A stretch of DNA of 64,000 nt, taken from NCBI GenBank assembly GCA_009767595.1, contig VSDK01022113.1:354782-418781 (forward strand), given 5' to 3'. The translations under genes and the position numbers were made by a program. The stretch is from Symbiodinium kawagutii (taxonomy: Eukaryota; Sar; Dinophyceae; Suessiales; Symbiodiniaceae). This document shows positions 47,975 to 60,017 of the stretch, piece by piece (positions within the stretch are counted from its first letter, which is position 1; every line of letters starts with the position of its first letter). The notes beneath the pieces were generated by a model, which ran no database searches, had not been told where the DNA came from, and worked only from the letters and a program-made list of their open reading frames with translations.

Positions 47975-49454
47975 GGTTTTCATAGGTTTTCCGTTCGAAT
48001 GGTTTCAACAGTTTGCGATTTGAAGATTCTGACCCCACTAAGTGGCGTTTGTGGATTATTGTTTGTTACTTTTGAGTTGTTTAGACTAGATAATTCTAGA
48101 TTCTAGATCCTGATTGAGTGTCTTTTGTTGTGAGAGTTTGTAGTCGGGCGTGGCATTTTTTAGACCGCCGGACATGGCATCTCTTAGACTGTGTGTCATC
48201 GTCATTGTCATCGTCATCACAATCAATCAATCATGATTGAATCAATCAATCAATCAATCAGGTCAGTCAATCAGTCAATCAGGCAATCAGGCAAGCAGTC
48301 AATCAGTCAATCAGTCAATCAGGTCAGTCAATCAGTCAATCAGTCAGTCACTCAGTCAATCAATCAATCAATCAGTTAATCAATCGATCAATCAATCGAT
48401 CGATCATGATCGATCAATCAAGCAAGCAAGCAAGCAATCACTCAATCAATCGATCAATCAATCGATCGATCGATCAATCAAGCAATCAATCAATCAATCA
48501 ATCAGATCAATCAGATCAATCAGATCAGCAACTGAACAAATCGGGTAGATAAGTGCGCTGTCCAAGCCATGCTTTTCTACTGTTAAACACTTGAAGGTGC
48601 CGGCTTAGTAGTCTTTGGGACAGCTGTTTTCTGGAAATTTCTGAAACATGTCACTGACAGGGGACATGTGCTGAGCAACCTGGGTAGTATGTTAGCAACA
48701 ACTTGGGACCAGCTGCCATGTATAAGGTGCTCTAAGTAAGTTGGTGAAGGTAAATACGGCGATTGACAGTTTGGGCTCTGAGGCTCAATTTGTTTAATGA
48801 AATTGAGACTCGGACTTTGCAAAATTGTTCTGAATGTCACAAGTCACTGCGTCGCTCCCACATGCTGTGGCAGTTTTTGTGGCTTGTGGCGCTGCCATGC
48901 GCTGCCATGTTTGCTTGTAGGCAGCCCGTTAGATGTGCGTCTTGTTTTTCCCCTGACCCTTGTCCCCTGACACCTGTCCCAACCCTAACCCCCGACCCCT
49001 TGTTCCCTATATTACGGCCCCAAAACCCTAAATGTTGAGTGGTATGTGTCCTGGGTGCGAGTGAGCCTTTGGTCTAAGTGAGAGCTGCTGATGGTCTAAG
49101 TGATGCGATCCTTTACGATCTAAGTGATTCGTTTGCCATGGTCTACTTCACTCAGAATGCTAGGGTAAGTGCCTCAGACTCTTCCACCCCTAGGACCCCC
49201 TGTTGGAGCCCACTGGCCTCATTTGGACCATTTCATGGTTACCCTCACCAGGACCCTCTTCAAAACAAAGTAAATGTATTTTCTTCCACCATACAACCCT
49301 CTGTTTCAGCGCATTGGTGGTCACTTGCAGATGTTTATGGAGGTCGGTTTAAGGATCAAAAACTGGTGCATGGCCAGGCTCTTGGAGGGTTACTTTTTAG
49401 GGATTTTTTCACAGGTTTCGTTTTCTTTTTTCCGGATTTCATGTTGTGGGAGTC
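47975..49454. other. No supportable gene; convergent spacer
   Basis: 3' flank of the fusion gene. From 48960 to 49035 there are first telomere-like words (CCCTAACCCC, AAAACCCTAAA). A + frame at 49080-49440 is open but has no protein-like signature and runs into the GGAA repeat. Confidence 0.5.
48225..48540. repeat. ATCA/GTCA simple-sequence tract
   Basis: About 315 bases of AATCAATC, AGTCAATC, GCAATCAG and GATCGATC tetramer variants. Confidence 0.95.
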
Positions 49455-49666
49455 CAGGAAGGAAGGAAGGAAGAAAGGAAGGAAGGAAGGAAGGAAGCAA
49501 GAAAGGAAGGAAGAAAGGAAGGAAGGAAGGAAGCAAGGAAGGAGGCAAGGAAGGAAGCAAGGAAGGAAGGAAGGAAGGAAGGAAGCACGGAAGGAAGGAA
49601 GGAAGCAAGGAAGGAAGGAAGGAAGCACGGAAGGAAGGAAGGAAGCAAGGAAGGAAGGAAGGAAGG
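49455..49666. repeat. GGAA microsatellite with GCAA/GCAC variants
   Basis: About 210 bases of GGAA tetramers interrupted at fairly regular spacing by GCAA or GCAC. Because the tetramers and their interruptions keep all frames open, Lys/Glu/Gly/Arg-rich (+) and Ser/Leu/Phe/Pro-rich (-) frames arise; none is taken as coding. Confidence 0.97.
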
Positions 49667-49674
49667 ACCCTGAA

Positions 49675-51125
49675 TCCACCAACCTTGAAAACCAAAAACC
49701 CCAAAACATGAAACGACAACCCTAAAATTCAATTTCCTAGAACCATAACCCCTTAAACCTTTAATCATAAACTCCTAAAACCCTGAACCTGAAAGCATGA
49801 ACCATTGACCTTAAAACCAAGAACCCACCAACCCTAGAACCATAAACCTTAAATCATAAAGCTAAAATCCTAAAATCATAATGTTGAGAACCTCAAAACC
49901 ATGACCCGTCAAATCATCAACCCTAAAGCCATACACCCTAAATCCCTCAAACAATCAACAACAGGACCTTAAACCCTACCCCTAACCTGAAACCAGATAT
50001 ATACCTTAAAACCATTCACCCATCAACCCCAAACCAAAGGCCTAAAATAAGATCGAAAGCCTGAACCCTAAGACCATAATTCTGAAACCCTAAAACCACC
50101 GACCCTGAAAAAAACGTGGAACCTAGACCTATACACCTAAAACCCTCAAACCACCTACCCTAACACCTAAATCCTGATTCTGAAAGCAGAAGGTAGGATT
50201 GCCCAATTCCTGCAAGTACCCTAAAACCATCCACCCTAAAACCACAAACCAAAACCCATCAAACCAGCAACCCTCAAACCATAAGCCATACATCCCTCAA
50301 ATCCTGAACCTGAAAGCATATACCTCAGCACCAACAACTCATCAACTGCAAAAGCATAGGCCTAAGAACATAAAGCCAAAACCCTAAAACCATGCCCTAA
50401 AATCATACACAATAAGATCCCGAAAGTGCCAACCTTTAGACCCTAAAACCATGAACTGAAAACCATCAAACCATAAGCCTAAAACCCTAGAAACATAAAA
50501 CTAAAACCACACACTTAAAACCTCTAAAAATAGAAGCTGAACACCCTAAAATCATACACCTAAAACCCTAAAATCATACACTTAAAACCTTAAAACCATC
50601 AACCTAAAACCCTGACACCATACACTTAAAACCTTAGTACCATCAACCTAAAACCCTAAAATCATAAATCTAAAACCCTAACACCATAGCCTAAAACTCT
50701 CAATCCCTAAGCTTGAAACCCTAAAAACATAAATCCAAAACCCCAAAAACATTTATGTTAAAACACTAACACCACAAATGAAAACCCTAAAGCCGGAAAC
50801 CCGAAGCCCTGAACCTAGAAACATAAAACTAAAACCCTAAAACCATAATTCGAAAAACCCTAAAACGACACAACCTGAAGCCATACATCCTAAAGCCCTG
50901 AAAGTACCAACCTCAAAAGCCTAAAGCCATAAAGTTCAAAGCATAAAGCCGCCAGCCTAAAACCAAAATTCGTAGAACCATAACCCCTTAAACCCATAAA
51001 CTTTGAACCCTAAATCAATAAACTTCAAAACAGAAAGCCCAAATCCTAAAACCACGATTCTTAAAACCTCAATGCCATAACCCCTCAAAACATCAACCCT
51101 AAAACCATACGCCCTAAATCCCTCA
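49675..51125. repeat. Degenerate telomere-like CCCTAAA tract
   Basis: About 1.45 kb made of AAACCCTAAAACC, ACCATAAACC, CCCTAAAACCATA and related words, all with the C-rich strand on +. Units vary from 6 to about 14 bases with many substitutions, so it is old or never was a perfect array. Dinoflagellate and plant-type telomeres are TTTAGGG repeats, whose complement is CCCTAAA. Confidence 0.85.
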
Positions 51126-52056
51126 AACGATCAACAACAAGACTGCCAAATTGCACAACCCAGCCGGGGTAACCGAAATGAATGCTGCGTTTTGGTGTAT
51201 ATATGGTTGGGTATGGCAGTAAAAGCAATCATCTTGGGAATCTGACTGGCACATGATCAGGTTAGCTGTTGCCATTCCAATGCCGTTGAATAATGTGTGG
51301 GCCCCGCGTCCGCTGCCGCAGTGTTTCTTTTTTCCTTTCCTCGACCCACCTTCCCGAATGTGAGTCTGTGTCCTTCTTGGTTCCGGCCACATTTTCATGT
51401 CAGCAGCTGACGTTAGATATCAAACCCAGCAAATGAAATTAAGGTGCAACTTGATTACAACGCACAAACAAAACCAAAGTATTAGTGAAATAAAAGATAA
51501 TCAATTTCATGAATGTTAAATACTGCAATGTGACATTTTCATCTGACAATTGACTTCTGTCAACAAACCAATGACAATGCATAAAAAACAATGATGTGAA
51601 GATTCACACAACTCTTGCTGTCTGACTACCCCATGGCCCGAGGAGCTTAGCTACTCGATCTAAACAACTGGAAATGATTCCCTGTGCTGTCCGGAGTTTT
51701 GGAATCATTTGGAATGGAATTGAAATTGCATCAATCCAAGGGACAAAGAACAACAAACAACTACCCGCTCCAACTGGCAATTGGACCATGGATTGTTGTC
51801 TCCATGTCATGGGCCAGTCAGAAATTAATTAAACATACCACGGCCAGAAGTTCCCTGAAGCTTGGACGCAATCAAAGGTGTCCATCGCACATCGTCATCC
51901 TGGGTAGCAAGCAATGGCAAGCAAGCAGATCGATTTCAGTGAGATCAAATGATTTCACATATAGATATTAATAACATGTAATTTAACTCCAGTTGTAGAA
52001 TGGTACTGCATTGAATCATAACCGTTTCATCCATAGTGATGACGATGATGATGACG

Positions 52057-52088
<32 letters not shown>

Positions 52089-52252
52089 GGTGAAGATAAA
52101 TACATAACAGCGAACAAACAACAATAACAACTACAAAATATGTAATTATATTTATATATCATACACCGTGCTGCGCCCTTCAGTTAAAGAATTATGAATC
52201 ATACCGTCTGCAAAAAGAAACAAACCAAATAATTATCGACAAAAAACTAATC
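51126..52252. other. No supportable gene
   Basis: 3' side of the minus-strand block. Minus frames at 51123-51398 and 51604-51810 have no recognisable content. It includes a GATGAT microsatellite. Confidence 0.5.
52036..52096. repeat. GATGAT microsatellite
   Basis: A run of GATGAT, GACGAT and GGTGAT triplets, about 60 bases. Confidence 0.92.
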
Positions 52253-53812
52253 TCATTTCCGATGTTCATCCTGGAGAGGTCGTTGACCGCGTCCGCGTCC
52301 GCCCCGTCCTCGACCTTTTCCACCACAAGTTGCTTTGGCCTTTGCCTTCCCCTTTGCCTTTGCCTTTGCTTTCGGAGATGTCAAAGTGCCTGACGATGCA
52401 TCTTGATTACCTTCAGTTGCTTTGCGCTTCTTGGATGCTTTTGGCTCTGTGGCAATCTCGTCGGCGTCTTCATCGGCATCGGTCTTTTTTGCCTTACTGC
52501 TTGAAGGCGCGGAAGAATCCAGAGCCTCAGGTTTCTTTTCTTTCTTGGATTTCTTATCTTTCTTGGACTTGCCCTTGTCAGTCTTATCCTTTTTGTTCTT
52601 CTTCTTCTCTGCCTTGTCCTCCGTTGAAGTGTCCTTGGCTGCTGCTACTGCCGTCTCCTTGCCAGCAGAAGTTGCTGGCATTGCGGCCGGCATGGAAGCA
52701 CCATCATCATGCTCTTTGGAGGCGGAGGCTGCGGGTTCAGACTGATTTGTCTGGGGCGGTTCTTCGGAAGGTGCTGTGGTGGCTACTGAACGCTTCCAAA
52801 AATCACCCAACTTGATTTGCCTTGCAGCTTGGCTGGGATTGCAATCTTGCGTCTGCTTCGGCTCCTGTTCAACTTGCGGTACAGGGATCAAGCCTTCCCC
52901 CATGCTTGACTTGTGGACCTCAAACAAATCTTCTGCAGGAACCGTAGGTGAAGCAAGACTGGATGTCTCAGGCTTTTGAACCGGCACAGACCCGGCATCT
53001 TCAACTTGAACATCCGTAGTTGCTGCTGGCACGTCTGGTTCAATGCGTTCTGCATCACCCTGACCCTCAGGGAGGTCATCCGTGGATTTGTTTTGCACTA
53101 ATCCACCAGACGACGATTCATCACCTGCTGTTACTGCTGGCGCAGTCTCTTTGGTTTGCTCCTCCGGCTCCCCCATAAGCTTCTCTGTGAAGTTGGCTTT
53201 GTCCTTGGCGTTATCCTCTTCGACTTCGTTGGCTTTGTCCTTCTCCATATCCTCTTCGACATCGGATGCTTTGTCCTTCTCCGCCTTCTCCATATCCTCT
53301 TCGACATCGGATGCTTTGTCCTTCTCCATATTCATATCCTCTTCGACATGGGATGCTTTGTCCTTCTCCTCCTCGACGATGTTGGCTTTGCTCTTGTCAA
53401 TATCACCTTCATGCTGGTCCGTGTCCTTCTCAGCAGACATGATCGCTTCATCCAAAGCCTCTACTGCACGCTGGTCCTGTTCCACATGATCTTCTGAGTC
53501 TGACTCTGAGTCTACGTTCCCACCTTCGTCTCGCATAATCTGGTCAAGTTCTTCCTGTGTTTCCGGGCTCAGTGCATCCACTGCTTCTTCCAAAGCCTCA
53601 ACTTCACCTTCAACTGCGGCTTCTGGGTGAGGTTCTGTTTTCACGACCGGCGATGGAGCTGGGGCTGGCGCCTCATTCTTCTTGGCTTCTACAACCGTCT
53701 TCTCTGCTTTCACAAGTGCCTTATCTGGAACTGGATCTGGATCACAGGGCAGTTTCAAGATCTTGGCACGACCCAAGCGACCGCTATCTTGAAAACTAGC
53801 TGCCGCTTCCAT
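52253..53812 (-). CDS. Low-complexity acidic/lysine-rich protein with RGG-like tail
   Basis: A single open frame of 519 codons, ATG at 53812. Residues about 130-215 are acidic, with near-repeats of the type EKDKASDVEEDM (at least four). The middle is Ser/Thr/Ala/Pro-rich, with one more ordered stretch, QIKLGDFWKRSVATT. Residues about 405-440 are KKKNKKDKTDKGKSKKDKKS-like, residues about 485-500 are KAKAKAKGKAKAKA, and the tail is GGKGRGRGGRGRGQR. This composition suits a nuclear, nucleic-acid-binding disordered protein, but no domain is recognised. The opposite strand is also open in parts because of the repeats. The 5' end could be spliced. Confidence 0.65.
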   Translation of the reverse strand: MEAAASFQDSGRLGRAKILKLPCDPDPVPDKALVKAEKTVVEAKKNEAPAPAPSPVVKTEPHPEAAVEGEVEALEEAVDALSPETQEELDQIMRDEGGNVDSESDSEDHVEQDQRAVEALDEAIMSAEKDTDQHEGDIDKSKANIVEEEKDKASHVEEDMNMEKDKASDVEEDMEKAEKDKASDVEEDMEKDKANEVEEDNAKDKANFTEKLMGEPEEQTKETAPAVTAGDESSSGGLVQNKSTDDLPEGQGDAERIEPDVPAATTDVQVEDAGSVPVQKPETSSLASPTVPAEDLFEVHKSSMGEGLIPVPQVEQEPKQTQDCNPSQAARQIKLGDFWKRSVATTAPSEEPPQTNQSEPAASASKEHDDGASMPAAMPATSAGKETAVAAAKDTSTEDKAEKKKNKKDKTDKGKSKKDKKSKKEKKPEALDSSAPSSSKAKKTDADEDADEIATEPKASKKRKATEGNQDASSGTLTSPKAKAKAKGKAKAKATCGGKGRGRGGRGRGQRPLQDEHRK

Positions 53813-54036
53813 GACAACTTGGTTGATGGCAGTCCTCAGTCAACACTGCTTGCGTGACAGTACCATGAACAAATGTTTGTGGTCAGTCTCAGTGAGATTG
53901 AATCAGTGTCTAGTAGCAAACAATCAGTTAGTTTAAAGTGTAAAGATCGTTTTTTGAATACATTGTTTATCGTCAACTCATTCCATTTCCAAAGGCATAA
54001 GGCATACAGGGGAATGTGAAAATTCCATTCGGCAAA

Positions 54037-55797
54037 TCAACTTGCCATTGCATCAAGTGTCTGCACTCCAGCAGCACCAGCCACAAAACAGCAGTCGTCG
54101 GTCGTTGCTTGGTTCATCAGGGTGCTGTGAACCCGGAGGACGATGTTGTGCTTTGACACCGCCTTCTCGCACAGCACGAAACCTGCTGGTGTGAATAAGA
54201 CATCTCCAGGTTGAAGATATGTGTGGCTGAAGGATTTCAGTCGGAATCTCTCGATCTGCTCTTTGTCAAGGTTCTCAAGGAAGTGCACTGCTGCCTTCAA
54301 TGCAATTGGAATGGGTGAAAACTCAACTGTGAAAAGCTCCAAGCTGATGCACAAAGTACAAACACATTCAGATTCAGATGATCCACTAACACAAATGAGC
54401 AAACATGTTAGGCACACAGTCTCACATAGTTGCACAGAATCAATGCATCTACTGTAACACCAAAAGTCAATCTCAGGAAAAAAACAGTAAATAGTAAATA
54501 CATGTGACATGTGAATACTATATATGGCAACACACACACACACACACTCACGCCGTCCTTCATGAGATCAGGCCCCATCTCCGGAGTGACAGCTTCTGGT
54601 ACGTCTGGCAAGCATCCCAAGATTTCCATTGCACTCATCATTGAAACGATTCGTTCTCCATCGAGCTGGTAGGACATACATGCCAGGGAAATAGGAAGGT
54701 GTCCAACAAAGTCACTGCCATGTCGAATGCCGGCCCACGTCACACCAGAGAGACGAAGTGCTTCTTTGCCAGCTGCTTCAGGAGTGCTCTTTGCAGAAAG
54801 GCAAGCTTTTTCGATCCTGAAGGAAATCAATCAATATGAAAATTCAAATGTATACAATTATAATTATAGTCTACTGAGTTGGAAATTGAACATTGAAATA
54901 TCTAGCCCAATGCTCACTGCACACTGCTCACATTCACAGTCTAAAGAATTACAGAATGGTCTCTTAAAGAGGAAACAAATCAATGTGCTCGATTTTTGAC
55001 CCATTTGACTTTGCTCAACCATTTCCCCCTAAAGCAATGGTCAACAACAAACATTCCAACTTACATTCAACATGTGGCAAAGAGAGCATTCATCCAAGCT
55101 ACCATCGGGCCAAGAATTCACGATCCAAAACTGCAGATTGCATATCCTTGCTTTGTTGTTCTTTGTGTCGCTGATCGATCTGCTTTGCCAACAACTCATC
55201 CATTCCGAGCAGGTAGGCCGGCCCTTCTGTTACAATGGATAGTCTGGTGTCTCTGCAATCAGGACTGTCAAAAGCTTTGCAAGCACGTTCTGAAAAATCT
55301 GTCGCTGAACTGACCATAGCTTTCTGCATCTGGGTGCATTCCGTTTGTGACAGGCTGTGTTCCTCAGGGCACCCACAACCCATCAAATCCAATTCCACAC
55401 AGAACAGGATCCCCCCTCATCCCACCATCCGCAACAAAACAATCAACTATGGCAACTCAAGTATTGGCCAAATCAGCAAACCATAAGCAAAACATAGTAA
55501 AAGAACATAAAAGAAGACCTGGAAGATTTTCTGTCAGAGCCGAGAATCCAGCAACACTTTCTTGAAACTGCCCCGGCGCAGCTTAGCGACACAAGCTCTA
55601 CCTGGCTGATCAACCACCAAGTTCACAAATTGAGAAATTTCGGTAGCCTGGGCCATGGTTCCATATGCCAGCTTCGGTAAAATCTGGATCAAAGGTTTGT
55701 CATGCTCGGAAAGCTCAGTCTCGCCGGCAAAGCGACGTCTCTTGGACTTCTTACTAGTGCGAGCACCATCTGCGTCTGCAACCTCAAGTGTTGCCAT
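54037..55797 (-). CDS. Unknown dinoflagellate protein, four exons
   Basis: Read on the minus strand: exon 1 55797-55558 (ATG start, GT donor), exon 2 55362-55103 (AG|G, GT donor), exon 3 54816-54552 (AG|G, GTGAGT donor), exon 4 54336-54037 (TGA). Phases join and give about 354 residues. Start MATLEVADADGARTSKKSKR; then ISQFVNLVVDQPGRACVAKL; exon 2 contains YLLGMDELLAKQIDQRHKEQ; exon 3 ALRLSGVTWAGIRHGSDFVG; exon 4 LQPGDVLFTPAGFVLCEKAV. The GDVLFTPAGFVLCE pattern is one I associate only loosely with repeated, unnamed dinoflagellate proteins. No enzyme motif recognised. It lies about 225 bases upstream (in the minus direction) of the low-complexity gene and is transcribed in the same direction. 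Confidence 0.7.
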
Positions 55798-55977
55798 TTA
55801 TGTGAGCAGTGGAATGTTGTTTTTCTTGAAGCTCCGTTACCTAGATGGACTTGAAACTTGTCTCACTTGGCATAATTGCGAATAGCTTTCACTGTTGTTC
55901 TATGATTTCCTCAATTCATTCATTATATTAGGTAATTTATAGCAGTCTCATTTCACCATTGGACCTATGAATAGAAT

Positions 55978-57287
55978 TCAGTTGAACTTGACTTGATGAT
56001 GAATTTCATTCTGACAGGTGACAGCTGCATCTGCGGTTTCTCCAATTTCTTTCTTGTTTCGTTCGTCTTCAGCCTTCTTTGCATCTTTTGCAGCTTGCTG
56101 TGCTGCCTTCTTCTTAGCACGTTCTTCGGCTTTTTCTTCAGCTTTCCGACTCTTTTCCTCGGCAGCTTTCAAAGCCTTTTCCTCTGCTTGGTTTGCCTTC
56201 AACAAGGCTGTCATGGTCGAGTGCCAACCTTCACATTCTTTCTGCAAGCAGTCGGCAATCTTTCCCAGCAATTCCAATGCGTTGCGTTGGTTGTTTTGTA
56301 TCAACTCCATCTTTTCAGCATTTGGTTGCCTGAGTGAGTGACACAAAATCAAGCATCTAATTCCAAGTCAAAGCCCTTGGCGCAATGATCACCGCAAATG
56401 ATCTGGGATAAGTTGATTAACTTAGCATTTTCCGTCCTCTAAAGCAAAGTTACAGCTCAGGCGGCGGGTAACAAAAAATCAACACACCTCCGAAACTGTA
56501 AGGACCGACTGCAATCAATATCACCATCGTCGTTCATGAAATCCGTCATGGTTGTCTGCTGGTATCAATGCCAATTGAGCTGTGTGAGATTCGACATTTG
56601 ATATGACACATCATGACACTCATCCTCGCCATCATCATAAGAATCATCATTATCATCGTATAAAGTATGTATGGTCATAGTCAACAATATTGGCAGCAAA
56701 ACAATTAAATCCTGATACAGGGCAAGGCACAAATCCATAGTGACTTTGCGGGTATAGTGAACAAATCCCATGCACTGACAGGCCTCCTCACTCGCTAAGA
56801 TAGTAGACCGGCAGTCTTTCAAGTACGGATCCTTTAAGCACTGGTTGAAAAGCGTCAAATTCTGGGCAGCCAAGACGTCAGCCGGACCAGTTGGAGCCAA
56901 TGCACTCAAGACAAGTTCACGGCGAGAGCGCAGCAAATCCAATGTGCTATTGCTCAAATGGTCCTCATCTGACCCCAAAGCTTTGGGAGCAGCAACATCC
57001 AAGATGTGGTCTGCAGACTTCAAGGCCTTGTTCAATGCTTTCTCCGTGTCCACCACCAGCTTTGCAGTCTTGGCTCGAATAGTAGCAGCAAACACCAATG
57101 GATTCTTTCCTGCGGCTTTTGCCTTAGCTTTGGCCTTTGGTGCAGCTCGACGACCGTTCGTTGCTCCACCAGTGGAAGCAGGTGCTCCAGATGTGGACCC
57201 CCACAAATCACCACTGGGCAAACTGACATGAACCAAACTGGTTTCCTTGTCAAACTCATCCGTCCACGATGTCTGCGCTTTTTCAAC
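55978..57287 (-). CDS. Unknown protein with coiled-coil C-terminus, three exons
   Basis: On the minus strand: exon 57287-56745 (after AG|G, GT donor), exon about 56558-56488, exon 56329-55978 (AG|G, ending TAA). The first exon has a basic stretch (AAPKAKAKAKAAGKNPLVFA), then AKLVVDTEKALNKALKSADH and ELVLSALAPTGPADVLAAQN. The second includes MTDFMNDDGDIDCSRSLQFR; its ATG at 56549 could instead be the start of a separate 137-residue protein. The third is a charged helix (EEKALKAAEEKSRKAEEKAE), clearly coiled-coil-like. Phase is kept over both joins. The true 5' end lies upstream of 57287. No family assigned; the KAKAKAKA-plus-helix layout recalls the adjacent genes of this minus-strand cluster. 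Confidence 0.6.
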
Positions 57288-57851
57288 CTATCCGGACAAA
57301 GTCAAATGCAAGCAGAAGCTGGACACTAAAAGGAAACTGTGTGGGTGATGAAGGCTGTAAATGAAACAATCTTCATCTGAGTGAAAGTATTAGTTAATAA
57401 CTGGATAATAACAATGTCGAATCTAAATCTAATCTATTGATAGTTGTAAGATGGCACATTGTTAAACGACGAAAATATAGTCATTGATTCTCTAGTATGA
57501 TGAATGCTGAGTTGCGTTGAGACCATTGACAATGCATCTGAATCTGCAATGCAAGAAATTCCCACCACATGTCACATGTTGACAACGCAATCAGCATATG
57601 GCCTGACTGGCGACCATTTCCTCTGTCGGGTGCTTCGATACGTCTTCATAGACTTGCGAAACTCCGTGGTCCTGTTGAAAGAAAATTGAAATATAGCATT
57701 CAGGTTCGGTGCGGTCAGTGTGGTTGGGTGTGGTGGTAAAAACATGTTGTTTAATACATTACACCGTCTACCTGTAAGTTTTTTGTGATTACCACACATG
57801 TTGAATGCAGCTCGGTTGGACTGAATGTGAATTGCTTTGGAATCCAGCTGT

Positions 57852-59208
57852 CTACTCGTCTACTAGTCTACCCACTTGAAGCTCCTGGTATGCCGATGTA
57901 TCCGACACTTCGTCCACATCCACCCACAAGCGCAGCACCTGCTCATGTTTGCATGATGGAGAACACGGTAGGGGTTTGTCAAAAACATAAACACAACATA
58001 GATTTGACTCAGAATCCACCCATAATGCACCTTCCCAATTGGTTGTCCTTCCTTGTTCACGGCATCTTTCTTGTCGCGCTTTATGCTAGAATCTTGCACC
58101 ATCAGGTTCCATTTCTTCTTGGCCGCTGGCTCCGATAAGCCTTGGTTGAACACACTGTCTAATATATGGTATGTTTGTGCTTTGCTGGATTGCTGGAATT
58201 GTGACGGTGGTGACGGTCCTTGTCTGTTTCTAGATGTTATACACTGCTGAATCCGTAGTTGTTGTTACTTTCCTTTCCCTTAGTGAATTCAGATAAGAAA
58301 CGCAAATAAGATGGACAACGGAACACAAACCAGTCCACAAAGTCCTCGAAGCAAAGTGGACGTTGGCGCCCCGTCTGTGAAGCTCTTACACCGCTGGCTT
58401 TGTGTTTCTTCAACTTGCTGAAATCCCAAGTGTTCTGCTTCTTTCCACGCCCCGATCCAGGGCACCTTGGTTGAAGGATTCATTGCCAATCTCAGGTCTC
58501 TAACTTCTTCCACTCTCAGTCTTAGTCCAGAAAATGAAACATATCTCTGTGTCCTGTCTCAGTGTCAAACCAATGTCTCCAACCAATGACATTTACATTC
58601 GACAAACAATTATTGTTTTGTCAAGTAACTCCTGGGCAAAATTATCGATGTGCTCCAATAATTGGGCCGGCTCGTGTTGTTCCATTTCCTGCAGGTTCTC
58701 AAGTAGGTCTTTACTCTTCCTGGATGCCTGCTCAAACATTCGTTTCTTCGCAGCGAAGTGATTCCCGCAAAGCTGGAGACGCCTTAGCAACTAATGAATT
58801 GGAATTCCCAATTTGGAATGTCACTGCCACACAGTTACACAGCAGTTGAATCATCATTTATGTGTAAAGTATGTTTGAACAACTGTCAATGCTTCTGCTG
58901 CTGCCACTCCCAATGCAACAAGGGAACCTGGAAGGGTGTTTCAACACCATGACATCGCATCCACGGACATCACATTTGGTTTGGAATAGCTTGGCGCTAC
59001 CTCTCGTTCCTGATGATGTAGGCGGCGGCGATTCCTCCCCAAAGTCGTCGTCACCAAAAAGTAAGCGCGGGTCAAGTCCATCATCATCGCCCTGCACAGA
59101 AAGTGAACAACTGGTAGGCACCGGCACCACAGTCGATGGTGGCTCAGGCGGTGAGCCCGACTCTTTGAAAGGCACGATTTGTAGCTTCCCAATACCCTCG
59201 GACTCCAT
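57852..59208 (-). CDS. Unknown protein with Cys/His-rich segment, about six exons
   Basis: On the minus strand: 59208-59122 (ATG MESEGIGKLQIVPFKESG, GT donor), 59091-58928 (AG|G; GDDDGLDPRLLFGDDDFGEE), 58782-58608 (AG|G; LCGNHFAAKKRMFEQAS), an exon near 58513-58300 (MNPSTKVPWIGAWKEAEHLG), 58140-58031 (AG|G; EPAAKKKWNLMVQDSSIKRD), 57938-57852 (AG|G; VLRLWVDVDEVSDTSAYQEL, stop TAG). Joins 1-2, 2-3 and 5-6 are in phase; those around the fourth exon are not resolved. The segment CDVRGCDV...LCGNH could bind zinc (CxxxxC, CxxH). The KKWN-SSIKRD-VLRLWVDVDEV layout matches my recollection of a widely repeated dinoflagellate protein type of unknown function. Confidence 0.6.
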
Positions 59209-60017
59209 GGATCCCACTGATGGTATAGCAGGCAAAGAGACCAATATCGAAAGATCGATCGTTGGGGAAAAAGTGTTTGAGCAACAAATGCTGGTTGATC
59301 CCGGCACCAAACATTGAAACATTTCAAACCTTTTGCAAATATATGAAATACTAGCAATGATTTCTAATTTGCGTTCAATGTCACACTCGTATCCGACAGC
59401 TCCAATGGCAATTGCCTTCAGTTTTGAAGATGCTGCAAAATTGCTTGCAAAATACTGGAGGTACGACTAACTCGAAAATCAATACGATCATGGTGATGAA
59501 GGAAGTCTGAAGTCCGCACTTAGTTTCTGTTCCCGTGCGGCCGTGCCACCGTGCGGTCCATTCTCATTTGATCCACTCAACATCAGTGGACGAACAGATC
59601 AGAACAGTGAATGATTTTGCACCACTCAGGCCGTTCAGGCCTTAAACAGTTCTGATGGTAAGGGTCCTGGTCAATGGGCTTGGTCTCTGAAATTCAGCCA
59701 TCATAAAATCAACAGCCAACATTCCATGTAGATAATAGAGACTAAAAGGCCCTAAAGGCATTCAAGAGTTAGACCGTAGAAAATGAATGTAAAACCATGT
59801 AATGTAACCATAATTATCAACAAAATATCACTAAGCAGTAATGTGGATGACAAATAGTGGTTGGACACAGAAGAACCAGAAGAAAGAATCATGTTCTAGA
59901 GTCCTGGATCATGAATCATGAGTGTTTGCCCTGGCCATGGACCAGCGTCAAAATCACGAAACCCAGATCAAGATCGAATTGTGGTGGCATTACCAATGCC
60001 TCAAGCCGCCTCAAAGT

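Noticed and set aside
48237..48548. Asn/Gln/Ser/Ile-rich open frame
   Set aside because: Translation of an ATCA-type simple repeat.
49356..49768. Long Ser/Leu/Phe/Pro- and Lys/Glu/Gly-rich open frames
   Set aside because: They are produced by the GGAA microsatellite in all frames.
1077..52096. CRISPR-like arrays
   Set aside because: The repeats seen are simple or tandem without unique equal-length spacers, and the DNA is eukaryotic.
58871..59317. 148-codon + frame rich in Ser/Gly
   Set aside because: The minus strand has AG|G and GT sites with phase-fitting exons over the same DNA.
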